Shown: positions 33,375 to 45,709, numbered from the stretch's first letter. The stretch is DNA of 64,000 nucleotides from Pseudovirgaria hyperparasitica (GCF_010093815.1 NW_022985550.1:75074-139073); one strand, 5' to 3'. Notes: generated by a model not told the origin, from the letters alone. Translations and numbers: made by a program.

Positions 33375-34176
33375 TGGAAAAAAAAGTTGGGTTGATGAGA
33401 GGGAAATGGGGGTTTGCCTAGACGTCGACGATACATACGCCCACGTAGGCTATAGATTAACATAGAACTATAGAGGCCGGAACTCAGCAAGGATTATGGA
33501 ACATATCTTCTTCTTGGACGGAGGTTCAAACACCATGCAAAAAGCCCAGTGTACACTTGTTAAACTCCTCATGCGGAGTTGTATTACTGTATGTACTGCG
33601 CTACTAGGTAGGTCTCGTTCTACCTGCGCTGAGCCGTATCGGCCTAAACCTAACCCAAAATATGCTATATGGCTTGACAGTAGTAAGAAAGGGGCTCTGT
33701 GGCCCGTGTGTGTACACAAAGGACAGACCGAACAAACGCCATATGCATGCCAGTCTTGTCGAACGTCACTGAAGACGTCGCAACGACAGCGACATCATCC
33801 CTAACTCGTATATAGAGATGCGAACCCCGACTTGTATAGAGAACAAGAACACCCGCTCAAAAAGCCGAATCGAAGAATGGGAAGGCTACAGAGATCTATG
33901 TGGCACGGATATGGAGTGTAATCGTACTCTCCGTGCGTGCAACAGGCCGTCCAATGGATATTTCGAGTGTTACAGACATCCCAAAGAAAACATTGAAAAA
34001 AAAAACCAAACTTTTGCGATTCATCACCACTGCATCCGTGTCCACCAGGCGTTTCAATCGGCTTAAAAGCCGCATACACCATGGACCTGGTCTAGTGGAA
34101 TCAATAGACATAATTGAAGCCGGGAAAGTGCCAACGACCGAATGCTCAGTCGAGCATGGCTGTCGTAGTGGTTTTG
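33375..34176. other. Convergent intergenic region, nothing convincing
   Basis: Between the nucleoside hydrolase stop and the stop of the large minus-strand gene. Open frames of 70-102 codons on both strands lack motifs. Confidence 0.45.
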
Positions 34177-37100
34177 TTACATGACCGTCATCGTCGTCAT
34201 TGCCATCTGAGCAGCAAGTTCGCTTTCGTTGGATTGAAAATGAGAGTCACCGCTCTTGGCTCTACGTTCTGTTGGCGAAGTTGAGAATGTCCTTGTAGAG
34301 CTGTCCATCATATGTTCCAGATGGGGTGGTTCCTTTCTCTTTGGGCTGTGATTTGGGCTCGTGTACAGACCTTCTGCCTCGCGGAGCTCTTCCTTGACCC
34401 TCCTCATCAGTCCGTTCACATAGGGGACGATATGCTTCAAGGTAGCAGTGTCGAAAGGAACTTTCTTGGCTGGCGGAAGAGGCTGAGATGTAGTGGATGT
34501 GGAATCAGATGTACTTTTTCGTTTCAGTGCTTCTATGACAGAGAGAGCGACTGCTTCGGAGTCTTTCCTTGGTCGGGTCGTTCGCACGGCTGGTGGTGTC
34601 ATAGCCGGGGACGATGTGTGGCTCTGTGACAGTTTTGAGGTCGGCGGTGTCTGATTCGGGTTGAATAGATCGTTGTTTGCTCTCAATATAGACCTTCGCC
34701 GCGATTTTCCTTGCGATAGACTGAGGCCTGGGCTGTTCAGATGCGTGTCATCTTTACTTGCGCTGACCTTTTGGGGTGTTCGCACTGCATACTTCATTCC
34801 GTTCATATCGTCAAATTCATCAAGATCAAGTCCTGGCGATGATGTCGGTGACTGATCACCCCCAAACGGATCATCATCAGCTTCTTGGTCAGCCAGCTCG
34901 ATCATGGCATCGACTTCATGCCATGTGTTTTTGTTCCGGTCGTCGAGCAGACCGGCGTGTACAGCTCGCATTCGTAGCTCCTTCAATTCTTCAATCAACA
35001 AGCCCCATTCTCTGAGCAATCCAATATTGGCAAGGACGTTGCTCTGCTGCTCTCTGATCGTTTTCGGAACAAACATAGAAAAGCCACTATCGGCCCTGGC
35101 CATGTCATCTTCGCCTACGGTACGAGGCTCATTCGAGCCGTCAAAGTCGAAGTCATCATTCCAGTCTTCCGTTACACCTTTACTCCCCACGCCCCAAGTT
35201 CCGAACTTGTTTGTTACGACCGTATCACGTTTTCCTACAAGGTCCGGGACGACAGGGACACTTTGACTGCGGGCATGCAGACCACTGGGGGCGCGACGAC
35301 CAATGGCCCGACTTCCCCGACCGTCGGCGTCTTTCTTGCCATGCACTGTGCTGGGACGTGGAGGTGTACGGCTACCAGGGCTCTTTTCAGAGGGGCGTTG
35401 CTCGGACCAGTCGAATATCGAGCTTCTTGCGTCTCGATCTATGTGTTCTATGTGGTTTTGTCGTAGCGCCGGAAAATTACTGCTCTCAGAGGATGTACAT
35501 GGTGTGCTAGGCTGCTTTGATGGTGCGAATGGCGTCTTGAGAAAGGTTCTCCTATGTTTGGGGGCATCTATTTCCTCGTCGGAAAATGACCATCTATCAT
35601 CGTCACTCTCTTCTTCTGCAACGGCATCCCATTCCAAGGTGCCAAGACTTAATGGTTTTGGATGGTCGGTGGCCGAAGCTGAAATGTTTGAGTTGAAAAG
35701 AGAATTGCCTGAGCTTTGTGACTTTGGCGGGGATGCATCGAATCGTTCTGTTGCCGTTGTAGTTCTGCCTGGCGAAGAGGTGCATTCATCTTCCTCCATG
35801 ATCCCTGCATGTGGAAACGTCTCGACCGGTACGGGTTGGCCATTGTCTTTCATCACAATCTCTCGCATGCTTTGCATGTTTGCTTTGTGATTTGTTGGTG
35901 AGAAGTCCGGAAAGATTGTCTCGATGCGTGGGCCCCGAGCACCCGAAGTGCTTCGGGTGCCTCGTGTGCGCAACGAATCGAAGACGGTATCGCTTTGGAA
36001 ATCAAAGTCTTCGTCCCCAGAACCTATATCTCTGGTATCGTGGTCCGACCCGACCAGGGTGGATGCTTGTTCCGACGCCGCCGTAGACAGGCGAGGATGT
36101 CGCGGTGCCGAATCAGACTTCCGTGTACCCTCGGTTGAGATCCCTCCGCGTGCAAGACTATTCGGGGACGACTCATGAGTCCGGTCCACGACTGGCGATC
36201 CTGCGTGGGAGCTACCAATAATTCTATGAGATATTGTTGGGTCAGAAATATCGCGCCGAATGTATTCCTGGTCTGAAAGGTGTTCGCCGCCAGGGGCTGC
36301 AGCTTGGGATCGTAGGAGGGGCGCGGATGTGGTTCGCTTGCTCGTGCTCCGCAACAAAATGTTGTTGGCTTGCTTTTCGGTGCGAAGCTTCCTCGAGTGT
36401 GGACCTGCAGGCAGATAGTCCGAAATCGAGAAGGAACGACGGAACTTTGTGCCATTTGAACTCTCCTCTTGCCTCTTGATGGGGATGCTGACAGAAAGAC
36501 CTCGATCCCGGGGTTGGTCTTGTATGTGCGTGAACGAGGGCGTGCCAGGGCGGCTCAAGTCAATGCTATCGCCATCCTGACTCGAGAGGTCATCAATCTC
36601 TACGGAACAGGCTACAACGGACTTTGCAAGCAACAGGGTCGGTTCTGAGCGTGCATCAGGAACGATTCGTTTGATCGGCTTCATGTAGTCACCATTCTTC
36701 TTCTTTTTCGAAGAGGCGGTGCGGCCTTTCTTCAGCGTGGGGCTAAAGAATCGGGTGTACTGCACTTCGGAGCTCGATGGAGTCCCTGGAGACCTTATAT
36801 CCATATCCTCATCGAGTGTACTGCCGACCAAGGAAGTCTGGCATTGTAGCGTCGCAGACCTCTGGTGGCTTGTGGCAGGTCTCCGTAGGGTCGGCATGCG
36901 GGAGGATGTGGGTCGAGCTGTGTTGTTGAATGTTCGTATGGAGGTCGATCGTTTGACGAGCTTATTCGGTGCAAGTGGCTCAGGGGAGGGTTGTCCGACC
37001 ATCGGCACGGTGGAGCCCGCATTCGAGAAAGCCATCGAGGCGTTCGAGTAAGAGACGGAGGGGGAGACAGGTCTGGAGTCGCATTCGTGGCTCGAGGCTT

Positions 37101-37374
37101 GTAATGAATAATTGGACAGACGTTTTATCCAAGAGGGGCGGGTCCGGAGTGTTAGTTCGGCATGCACATCGGAAAAATGGTCATCCTCCACAGGCATCTG
37201 CATTTGAGTCCTCCCAGTGCTCAGCCGAATCTCGGGTTTCGTATTGCTTGTGGTCATCCTTCTCGCCATACGAACTGGGCGTCTTTCGTGACTCCCCGTC
37301 TCGAGCGTGGAGGACTGAAGGGATGTGAAGGGTGGACTGCGTGTGTTCGAACAGTGAGGAGGCGTCATCAACAT
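34177..37374 (-). CDS. Large disordered protein, possible Byr4/Bfa1-like scaffold
   Basis: Single open frame; the first ATG at 37374 gives 1065 aa. A frame extension to 37458 starts at GTG, and a short upstream exon cannot be excluded. Most of the protein is Ser/Pro/Thr-rich and probably disordered, with many SP/TP sites. Two ordered-looking segments stand out near residues 720-840. One is FGTWGVGSKGVTEDWNDDFDF. The other is a helical stretch, VPKTIREQQSNVLANIGLL and REWGLLIEELKELRMRA. Both recall Byr4/Bfa1, the scaffold half of the two-part GAP for the Spg1/Tem1 GTPase that restrains septation or mitotic exit at the spindle pole. That link rests on memory of motif shape only. Otherwise it is a conserved hypothetical protein. 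Confidence 0.6.
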   Translation of the reverse strand: MLMTPPHCSNTRSPPFTSLQSSTLETGSHERRPVRMARRMTTSNTKPEIRLSTGRTQMQMPVEDDHFSDVHAELTLRTRPSWIKRLSNYSLQASSHECDSRPVSPSVSYSNASMAFSNAGSTVPMVGQPSPEPLAPNKLVKRSTSIRTFNNTARPTSSRMPTLRRPATSHQRSATLQCQTSLVGSTLDEDMDIRSPGTPSSSEVQYTRFFSPTLKKGRTASSKKKKNGDYMKPIKRIVPDARSEPTLLLAKSVVACSVEIDDLSSQDGDSIDLSRPGTPSFTHIQDQPRDRGLSVSIPIKRQEESSNGTKFRRSFSISDYLPAGPHSRKLRTEKQANNILLRSTSKRTTSAPLLRSQAAAPGGEHLSDQEYIRRDISDPTISHRIIGSSHAGSPVVDRTHESSPNSLARGGISTEGTRKSDSAPRHPRLSTAASEQASTLVGSDHDTRDIGSGDEDFDFQSDTVFDSLRTRGTRSTSGARGPRIETIFPDFSPTNHKANMQSMREIVMKDNGQPVPVETFPHAGIMEEDECTSSPGRTTTATERFDASPPKSQSSGNSLFNSNISASATDHPKPLSLGTLEWDAVAEEESDDDRWSFSDEEIDAPKHRRTFLKTPFAPSKQPSTPCTSSESSNFPALRQNHIEHIDRDARSSIFDWSEQRPSEKSPGSRTPPRPSTVHGKKDADGRGSRAIGRRAPSGLHARSQSVPVVPDLVGKRDTVVTNKFGTWGVGSKGVTEDWNDDFDFDGSNEPRTVGEDDMARADSGFSMFVPKTIREQQSNVLANIGLLREWGLLIEELKELRMRAVHAGLLDDRNKNTWHEVDAMIELADQEADDDPFGGDQSPTSSPGLDLDEFDDMNGMKYAVRTPQKVSASKDDTHLNSPGLSLSQGKSRRRSILRANNDLFNPNQTPPTSKLSQSHTSSPAMTPPAVRTTRPRKDSEAVALSVIEALKRKSTSDSTSTTSQPLPPAKKVPFDTATLKHIVPYVNGLMRRVKEELREAEGLYTSPNHSPKRKEPPHLEHMMDSSTRTFSTSPTERRAKSGDSHFQSNESELAAQMAMTTMTVM

Positions 37375-38430
37375 ATTGCTCTGTTCGTTTGTTGGGCGCT
37401 CGTTTGGCAAGGCAGCGGAAGCCGGGGTGGAAAGCGGGCGACCGATAGACAGTCCCACGGCGGAAGCACCAATGGCGGTGGCAGTGGCACAAAGCTGTAT
37501 TCAACAACAACAAATCAGCACGCGTGACGAAGCAAAAGAAGACATGACAGGATATGACAGAAGCACACAACGAGGGTGTGAGGGTTCGGTAACGGGTGTC
37601 GACGGTTTATGAGCAAGGTGCGACGAGCTCGAGCCACATAGCAAACACGTAAAGGCAAAGCACACAAGAAGGTAAATGAGCAACGTACCGTTGGAACTGT
37701 TTTCATACTTTCTGGCCACTTGAATGGTGCGAGTAGGATGACAGGACGAGCGAGAGAAGAGTCGAATCGACGCGATGACTGGTGGGCATTATGGCATTGT
37801 TGTCGAGGAGAGAGCTGGAAACCGGGGGAGCGCGGAGAGTCGTATAGGGCTCGCGACAAGTAGCAGCTGAGCCAGCGGGGAAGTCCACGACGAAGGAGAA
37901 GAAGAATGAAGAGGAGAAAGAAGAAGTGGAATGTCCAGACGAGAAGGGTGAGAAGGTGAGAAAGGACAGGAATGGAGGGGGAGAGTGGAGGAAGTGAGTA
38001 AGTGAGTAAGTGAGAGAGAGTGAGAGAAGAGACAAAGTAGGTGGAGCGCGCGGTTGGGCGTGTCTGTGTGTGTGAGGGTGAAGGGTTCCAGGGCAAAAAG
38101 GGCACGGCACACGTTTGGCGAGCGAGCCACTACACCAAAACACTTGTGAGGAACCACACAGACACACACATATATCTACAACACTGCTAGGATCGCCTGG
38201 GAACACCTTCACCACACAGACATCCGATCTTGCCCTAGACCACACCTCTCAATCGTCTCAATGCCACATCGTTGTCGTTGTCGTTGTCTTTGTCTTAGCA
38301 CGAAGCGAACTGCAAATTGTTTTTCAAAGCACGTCGACACATACAGTAGTACTAGCCCCCTGGACGCCCATCCACTCCAACTTGTATCATTACTTGGCCC
38401 TAATATAGACCTGGAATGAGTAAATGGGGG

Positions 38431-38455
38431 AGAGAGACAGAGAGACAGAGAGAGG
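38431..38455. repeat. (GA/GACA)n microsatellite
   Basis: Run of GAGAGACA-type units in non-coding DNA. Confidence 0.7.
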
Positions 38456-38678
38456 GAGGTGGTGGTGCTGCTAAGCCACAGCCATCTCGGAGGCATGCAG
38501 ACTACGGAGCGAATGGATAATTATTGTTTATGTTGCACATCCACATTCTCCACGATAGTTAGATGATGGCATGATGCTCCGCCGGGCCATATTGCAGCGC
38601 GCGACCAGGCGTGTTGCTCTGTTGACGTTTCAGGTATATGTAACTTATGGGTTGCTGTGCATGCAACGAGCAAAAGCC

Positions 38679-38745
38679 TACACAGACACACAAATATACA
38701 CAACTACACAACTACACAAATACATAAATACACACACACACACAA
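38679..38745. repeat. ACACA-rich microsatellite
   Basis: Degenerate array of CACA, CTACACAA and AATACA units ending in a (CA)n run. Confidence 0.8.
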
Positions 38746-39660
38746 GTCTGTCTGGTAGGAGGAGGAGTGACTGGGAAGATGCCTGAACAGACGGATCGCG
38801 TGAAGTTGCGCGGGCCATTGCTTGTCGTACCACCTGGTGCTCAGAATAGGCTTTCCACTAGAACACTGACAAAAGACCTACAGTACGACCACTTTCCCCG
38901 GTCGAGTGAGGCCGAACTGCCTTGACCATGCCATTATCCATGCTGTGAGTGAAGCACCCGCCCCCGAGCGGCTTGTACACACTCTGTAGTAAATCATGAA
39001 GCCCCATGGATGAGACACCACATCCATGATAATTACCACCTAACACCATACACACTCACTCTAAGCCCTCCTGGCCACCTACAGAAAGACCAGAATAGGA
39101 AGTGACGCAAGAGTGGGGACTGTTGCGTATAGTAAGACAGCCAGCACGATGAGGGGCATGAATTATGCATATTGCATCTCCCAATATCGGAGAAAAGATG
39201 GATAAGCAGCGGCAGCAATGGAATGGATCACGATTGTTGCTCATGCTCAATGCCCCATCAACAAGCAAACATTCCCGAGGACACCGGGTGTTTCGCATCC
39301 CCGCAAGAGCAAGCCAATGATAGGCCCCTGGCTTGAGCAGCATATGCGGCAGTGACAGAATCATGTATAATAACATATTCTGTCCCGTGTTTCTTGTGCC
39401 GACGTCTTCGCAATGAATCCATCGGGACCTCTAGCAGCTGTCGGGCTGAGACGGCAGGGCAGGCCAATAAATCCAGATTTGATGCTTGTAGCGAATGGCG
39501 TTATGGAGTGTTCCGAGATGATGATTGATCGATCTACTGCCTAGTAGGCTGGTACCACTGCAAGTTCTGCCACTACAGGGTAAGCGAATGCCGTGACAAG
39601 ACGCCTGCCCTGCAGTTCTTTGCAGTATTAGTAGATTGCACTTGCGGCTGACAGCTGTAC

Positions 39661-39713
39661 ATGGGTTGGATGGTTGGATGGATGGAGGAATGGTTGGTTG
39701 GTAGGTCGGTCGA
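39661..39713. repeat. (TTGG/ATGG)n repeat
   Basis: Degenerate tetranucleotide array with GGTTGGAT and GGTTGGTTGG units, non-coding. Confidence 0.7.
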
Positions 39714-41054
39714 TTAATAAGGGACCGGGGAGGTCACCAAGTTTGGGTAGGGCGGCCAGGGCCTGGTTCTTCGGTTCGTCATTTCATCTCATCCAGTCGA
39801 CTGTATGTACTGTAATACCTTGACCCTCGCGGCTATCAAGCATCTGCAGAGAGATGGAAGCGCGCGCGCAAACGCTTCATTGCGGATTGACAGCTGTTTT
39901 GGAAACAGGGACAGGGACAGCGACAGCGACATATCAACCACCCGAAGCCCATCTTCTCTCATCAATGATCAATCACCATCCCTCCTCTCAAGCCACACAA
40001 GACGCCAGTCAGTGGGTCCTGGAATGTTAGCCGTCGTTGCGACTTGGAAAGCTGGAGCTTGAACACCTTCATGGACCCATCCCAAATCCCTGTGAGACCT
40101 TTTTGTTTTTTCTGCTTCCAGCCAGGTTTTTTGTCGCCCTGTGAAGTGTGTGAACCACCATTCCATGACTTCCTTCATCTGCATGCGGTCCCATCTGCGC
40201 TGCTGCTGCTGCTGCTTGTCTCTCTCGCCTTCGTCACGCCGCTCACCAGCGTCTCGTTCCAATTTACCAGACATACCGTAGTCGTATTTAGTACCCTTCT
40301 GCCCGGTGGTCAGGGCCATATGATGCACGGTGCAAGCCAAGGGTAATAATAGCAATGGATGCCTTTACCTTTCCGTTGACCCCACAGTTGATGTGGGAAT
40401 GCGTGTGCAGAGTGTGATGCATCTGTGATTGCCCGCGACTAGAGAATTGCCCGATACCAGCCGTCTCTGCTCCGTCGTGTTATCTTGTTAGGGAGTAGAC
40501 GAGCTGTGTGTGTGTGATATGTAGTTGTTTGCTTGTTCATTTGCTTGCTTGCTTGCTTGCCAGCGTGTCGGTTGGCCCCTTTCTTGTGCCATGTCCGTCT
40601 CGTATCCTCGATCGCGTCTCAACATCAGGATCATCCTTGGGATATATGGATGCGGGCAACTTGTTTCTCCGATTGGTGCAGATGACGAGATTCTAGAAGC
40701 GCAACCACCAGACCGGGGCTCTGACCGCTACTGTGCTGTTGCGCTTGGGCAAGTTTTGCTCTACTGTGGTATGGTTGTTGTGGTTGGTGGTTCACCAGTT
40801 AGTTAGGTGGCTTGCGCTTCCTTTTGCCCCTCCCTCTCCCCTCACAATATGAATCGGTAGGCAAAACTCAACCACAACGCTAATTAATCACTCTGCCAAA
40901 AACGTCACGAATCATCTTGTTAGCCTTACCATTCTCCAAATCCGTGCCGCAGCCTTCTCGCCAACCCTGCGACTTTGTGCCGATTGCCAGTTTGAGTTGT
41001 GTTAGTTGCTTAGTTGCTTGGTTGCTTGCTCATTTCAATCAAGCATCACTCACC

Positions 41055-43463
41055 ATGGAGGCCGAAATCCGCGCCCACATTCCAAACATCGACCCTATCT
41101 TGACCGACTACTCCATTGGATATCTTACTCATGCCTCAAACTCTTTCTCTGCCGATGCCGACCCAAATGCCCCGACACCCCTGTCCGAGGCTGCTGCCTC
41201 CATCACCGCACTATTAGTCTCTGCATCCGGGGACTTGTCTGACAAGAATCAGTCAATCATCCAGAATCTTGTCGACAAGTTTGTCTCCCGACTGAGCACT
41301 GCAAATGGCGCCAATAATGGAAACCGCCAAATGGCTCCAACGACGAGAAGGCTGGATCAAGCTATCAATGTAGGTGCCCAGCGGGGCATGTCCTCCACCC
41401 TAGGTTTGGCTGGAGGCAATGTAGACTTGGAATCTGCCAATGCCCGCAAGGTCGAATCTCGCGTCGATCGCAAGAAGCTAGAGAAGGCTGAGCGCAAGAT
41501 TGCTGCAAAGCAGGCTCGAAAAGTCATGAAGAATGTTGAATATGAAGCGTCAAGATTGCTTGACATCCCTGATGAGACCCAGTCCTATGAGGACTTTTAC
41601 ATGGCCGTCAATCCTTTGCAGCTAGGCAACGAGAACGCCTCCAAGAGCAAGGACATTAAGGTCGAAGCCATCGACGTGGCCATAGGTGGTTTGCGAATCT
41701 TGACTGACACGAACCTTACCTTGGCGTACGGCCGCAGATACGGTCTGGTCGGTCAGAACGGTATTGGTAAAAGTACTCTGTTGAGGGCTTTGAGTCGACG
41801 AGAAGTGGCTATTCCAACTCATATTTCAATTCTACACGTAGAGCAGGAGGTACGTTATTGCACGTGAACAATCTGGTAAACATGCTAATATGCCGAAGAT
41901 TACTGGAGATGATACCCCGGCTCTTCAAGCAGTGCTGGACGCCGATGTCTGGCGAAAGCATTTGCTAAAGGAGCAGGAGAAGATCACCAAGGAACTGAAC
42001 GCTATCGAATCAGAGCGTTCGTCGTTGGCAGATACATCCACGGATGCAGCTCGACTAGACAAGCAACGCGAAGGACTTGACCAGACCCTCTCTGACATTC
42101 ATGGCAAATTGTCCGAAATGGAGTCTGATAAGGCAGAGTCTAGAGCGGCAAGTATTCTCGCTGGTCTTGGTTTCTCGCCAGAGAGACAGCAATTTGCTAC
42201 CAAGACTTTCTCAGGAGGATGGCGGATGAGATTGGCCCTGGCCCGAGCCCTCTTCTGTGAACCTGATCTTCTACTTCTTGATGGTAAGCAATGCGCTTCG
42301 CACACTGCCTAGGCTGAGACTGACATCCATTTAGAACCTTCCAACATGTTGGACGTGCCTTCTATCACTTTCCTGGCCAATTACCTACAGACATACCCGA
42401 GTACTGTCCTGGTAGTGTCTCACGACCGGGCTTTCCTCAACGAGGTAGCTATGGATATCATCCATCAACACTCGGAGCGTCTTGACTACTATAAAGGCGC
42501 AAACTTTGGTGAGTTGCACATCGAAGCTGCCTCTTATACCGCTAATGCCGTGCAGATTCCTTCTATGCTACGAAGGAGGAGAGAAGGAAGACAGCAAAGC
42601 GAGAGTACGAGAACCAGATGGTCCAGCGAAAACATCTGCAAGACTTCATCGACAAGTTCCGTTACAATGCAGCCAAGTCGTCAGAGGCGCAGTCACGTAT
42701 CAAGAAGCTGGAGAAAATGCCGGTTCTCGAAGCCCCTGAGAGTGAATATACTGTTCACTTCAAGTTCCCCGAGGTTGAGAAGATGTCGCCTCCCATCATA
42801 CAGATGACCGACGTCACTTTTGGCTACGAGCCTGGCAAGACTTTGCTCAAGAATGTCGACTTGGACGTCCAACTTGATTCTCGAATCGGCATTGTCGGGC
42901 CCAATGGTGCCGGTAAGACAACGGCGTTGAAGCTGCTTACTGGAGCGTTGCAACCAACATCTGGACTTATATCTCAAAATCCCCGACTCCGCCTGGGATT
43001 CTTTGCGCAACATCATGTCGACGCTCTAGATATGAATGACAGTGCTGTTGGGTTCATGGCGAAGACCTACTCTGGAAGGACCGAAGAAGAGTACCGTCGC
43101 CATCTCGGTGCCTTTGGCATCACAGGTATGACTGGCTTGCAGAAGATGGGATTGTTGTCGGGAGGTCAAAAGTCACGTGTCGCATTCGCTTGTTTATCCT
43201 TGCAGAATCCGCATGTTCTGGTACTTGACGAGCCGTCCAATCACTTGGACATTGAGGCTATGGACGCCCTATCGACTGCGCTGCAGCAATTCCAGGGTGG
43301 TGTGCTCATGGTCAGTCACGATGTCACAATGCTACAGAATGTTTGCACGAGTCTGTGGGTGTGTGACAATGGCACAATCGAGCATTTTGATGGAACAGTC
43401 AGTGATTACAAGAAAAGGATTACAGCACAGGCAAACGAGGCTGGTGTTGTGGCAGCTCACTAG
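41055..43463 (+). CDS. GCN20: ABC-F ATPase Gcn20 (4 exons)
   Basis: Exons 41055-41849, 41899-42283, 42335-42508 and 42556-43463 give 753 aa, almost exactly the yeast Gcn20 length (752). There are two ABC cassettes and no membrane segment. The first has Walker A GQNGIGKST (about 233-241), the signature FSGGWRMRLALARAL and Walker B LLLLDEPSNMLD, with intron 2 inside the LD|EP. The second has GPNGAGKTT (about 565-573), LSGGQKSRVAFA and LVLDEPSNHLD. The N-terminal 200 residues are the Gcn1-binding, ribosome-associated part. Gcn20 with Gcn1 on the ribosome relays uncharged-tRNA status to kinase Gcn2 (general amino acid control). All key residues are present. Confidence 0.96.
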
Positions 43464-44002
43464 AGGTCTGGTTGAAATGAATGGCTGGCGATGTTAAGTC
43501 TACACCCACGCCCGCCCTATGTATTAGATGTATAGAGCTCCGGTAAACAAACCGTCCAGGTAGTCCACCTATTACAATGACCGTCGAGCAGCCAAAACAC
43601 GCAACCTACGACATTTGTATTGTGGTAATAGTCCCTGATCGATCGTGTGTGTGCTGTAGTAAAAGTGCGTGGGGCGATTTCGCGCGTGCTAAGCCAGGTC
43701 TGTGGTGGCTAGCTGCGCCTACCAGGACTGGACCTGGACGAGCAGCCAGTATTAGTCCATCCAGTACAGGGCCCAATATTTGGTTGTTCCCCAGAATCGC
43801 TTCAACCTCAACTCCAACACGTCCTCGATCGATTTACTGGCACGTCTTACCACGACTAACTTATTAGCGATTCGAGCAAACAACTCTTCCTCATCTTAGC
43901 CCATGCTCCAGGCGCTACATTGATAAGCTCTCTGTTCGGCCCGGCTGAGCCCTAATTCGACTCCCGTCCTATCCCAGCGTTGATCTCGTCAAAGCCGTCA
44001 CC
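43464..44002. other. Region upstream of the WHI2-like gene
   Basis: Holds the GCN20 3' flank and presumably an unseen first exon or leader of the WHI2-like gene. A likely branch/acceptor pair CTAATTC...CCCAG ends at 43975. No ATG exon joining in frame was found. Confidence 0.4.
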
Positions 44003-45709
44003 TTGTCGCGATCACGAGAAGCCAACGGTTCGTCCGATACTGTCACTCCTTTAGTTTCTCAATTAGACGAACGCCTGTATCGTGGCAGAGGCCAGACCGA
44101 CTCCAGTCCGCTCTTTCGGACCGTCTCCGACACGCGAAGCAACACGGCAGACTCGCCTGATCCTCCGCCCTTCTCGTCCCTTTACTTTCCATTCACACCT
44201 TCCAACGGGGAACACTACAAAGACACATCGCCAGACGTTACCTGCGAGACTCTTCCAGCTTTCGCCGCGGTTGCGCCTACGCATACGCACGAACCATCGT
44301 CTTCCGCAGCGACATCTGTACTTGCGGAAACAAAGGCAGCCCTACCGCGAGATACAAAAGAGAAAGAAGGCTCTAGCAATAAAGAGCTCGACGACGGTGA
44401 ACCCCCTCCTCCATATAGCGAAGGGTCGAGTCCGCTTGACTCATTCACCTACGTAATGGCGACCGCTGGAGGCCCTCAGAGCCTTATAACGCAAGTGTCG
44501 CAAGGCGGTGGACCACCGATCAATACACTAGGAGGTATCGCATTCTTCGTTCTCGAACAGTAGATGCTAGTAAATGCTAATATGCCACCGTGCTTAGGAG
44601 CATCCGACGAGAACATTACCCTAGATCTCCGGTAAGTTCGCGAGCGCGCATGGTAACTCAGACATCTGACATGTGCGACAGCGGCACCAAGTTTACTCTC
44701 TCAAGAGATGAGCTGCTCACCTTGCCAGAGTTCGTTCTGCTCTCGCTGTTTCCAAATGGCCTCCTTCCAGATGGCCAGATGAACTCTTATAACCACGAAG
44801 GCGACGTCTATCCAGTCGATGTCAGTACCGCTGAGTCAAGTCCCATTTTACAAGTGTCATTTCGCTGTACCAAACGTTCTGTTCAATGGATTATATGCCA
44901 ACTTCGTAACCCTTTATTATATCTATCTGACATGAGTTATCTTTCCCAGTATGACCCGAATTCTCTCCAGTACATGCTCGAATTTTTCCGGCACGTTGCA
45001 CAAACAATTCCCGCCTCTCCTCCATCCCCATCGGCCGTTACCGGACCAGATCATCCCACCGAGGCGGTGCCCATCGAGCCTATGCATGGATCCGCGCGTG
45101 ACATGCTACAGGATCGTGCTGGCATAATCGTTCTTAGGGAGGACTTGGACTTTTATGCGATTCCGCCGCGACCCGACATCGATCCGACTGAGATGATTGC
45201 GGTAAAGCGAGCTGCTGGTCGAGCTTTGCAACAGCAAGATGGTATCTTCTCAGGGCTGCGCAAAAGTGAAGAGCCGGGGACCACCGAGCAACATCTGATT
45301 GAGATGCTGACAGCAGGGTAAGTGCCTTGCAGTGGTAGCAAAGTCTCGAGATTGATATATGTTTCCAGTGGCTTTAATCACGATGATAGCTGGGGCCATC
45401 GTGCGGGAGAACCAAATAAAGCGGTCATCTGCAGTATCGCATTGGCTAGGCTTCGCACTGATATCAAAGGCAACGAGCTCCAGAATAGTAACGTCGTCGG
45501 TATGGCTCAAAAGCTTCTCCTCTTCTGGCGCAAGCCAGCTCGTAGGTGCTGGTGGGAAGGTGTCGAGCTCGAAAATGTCGACGGCGTTCAAGGTAAGCTA
45601 AAGTTATGGATCCGACGCGTATGGACTTTAGAAATGGTACGTTGGCGACCCTTCAACAAGTTATTAATACCTCTCTAATGTTGCTTAGAGCGTCATTGGA
45701 CTTCGTTAA
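44003..45709 (+). CDS. WHI2-like BTB-domain protein (5' end unresolved)
   Basis: Exons are ?-44534, 44598-44631 (34 nt), 44682-44820, 44950-45317, 45369-45636 and 45689-45709 (21 nt, encoding SVIGLR). The start given is arbitrary: the frame is open from 43949 but has no ATG until 44457. N-terminal features such as LDERLYRGRGQ and PPPPYSEGSSPLDSFTYVMA look coding. The core is TKFTLSRDELLTLPEFVLLSLFPNG, a BTB/POZ-like fold as in yeast Whi2, then YDPNSLQYMLEFFRHVAQT, EDLDFYAIP, and the closing KLWIRRVWTLEM. Yeast Whi2, with phosphatases Psr1/Psr2, controls the general stress response and TORC1 under low amino acids. Donor GTCAGT is used for the 129-nt intron at 44821. It lies next to GCN20, another amino-acid-sensing gene, probably by chance. 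Confidence 0.8.

Larger units (their letters stand above)
37375..41054. other. 3.7-kb divergent intergenic region
   Basis: Separates the start codons of the large minus-strand gene and GCN20. It contains long purine-rich (GA) tracts at 37.8-38.1 kb, CA-type microsatellites near 38.7 kb and CTG/GCTT repeats near 40.2-40.6 kb. No open frame has domain support. The minus-strand frame from ATG 40319 to 39969 is only a weak candidate. Confidence 0.45.

Noticed and set aside
37515-38245. Overlapping minus-strand frames with Ser/Phe/Leu runs, including hydrophobic stretches
   Set aside because: They are translations of GA/TC-rich low-complexity DNA upstream of the large gene, not membrane proteins.
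39969-40319. Minus-strand open frame from an ATG with a Gln run and a Trp-rich middle
   Set aside because: The protein looks mildly plausible but has no known motif and the Gln run is just a CTG microsatellite. Insufficient evidence.
43919-43985. Possible tRNA T-arm (TTCGACTCC) near 43956
   Set aside because: No matching acceptor stem, D arm or anticodon arm could be drawn around it.
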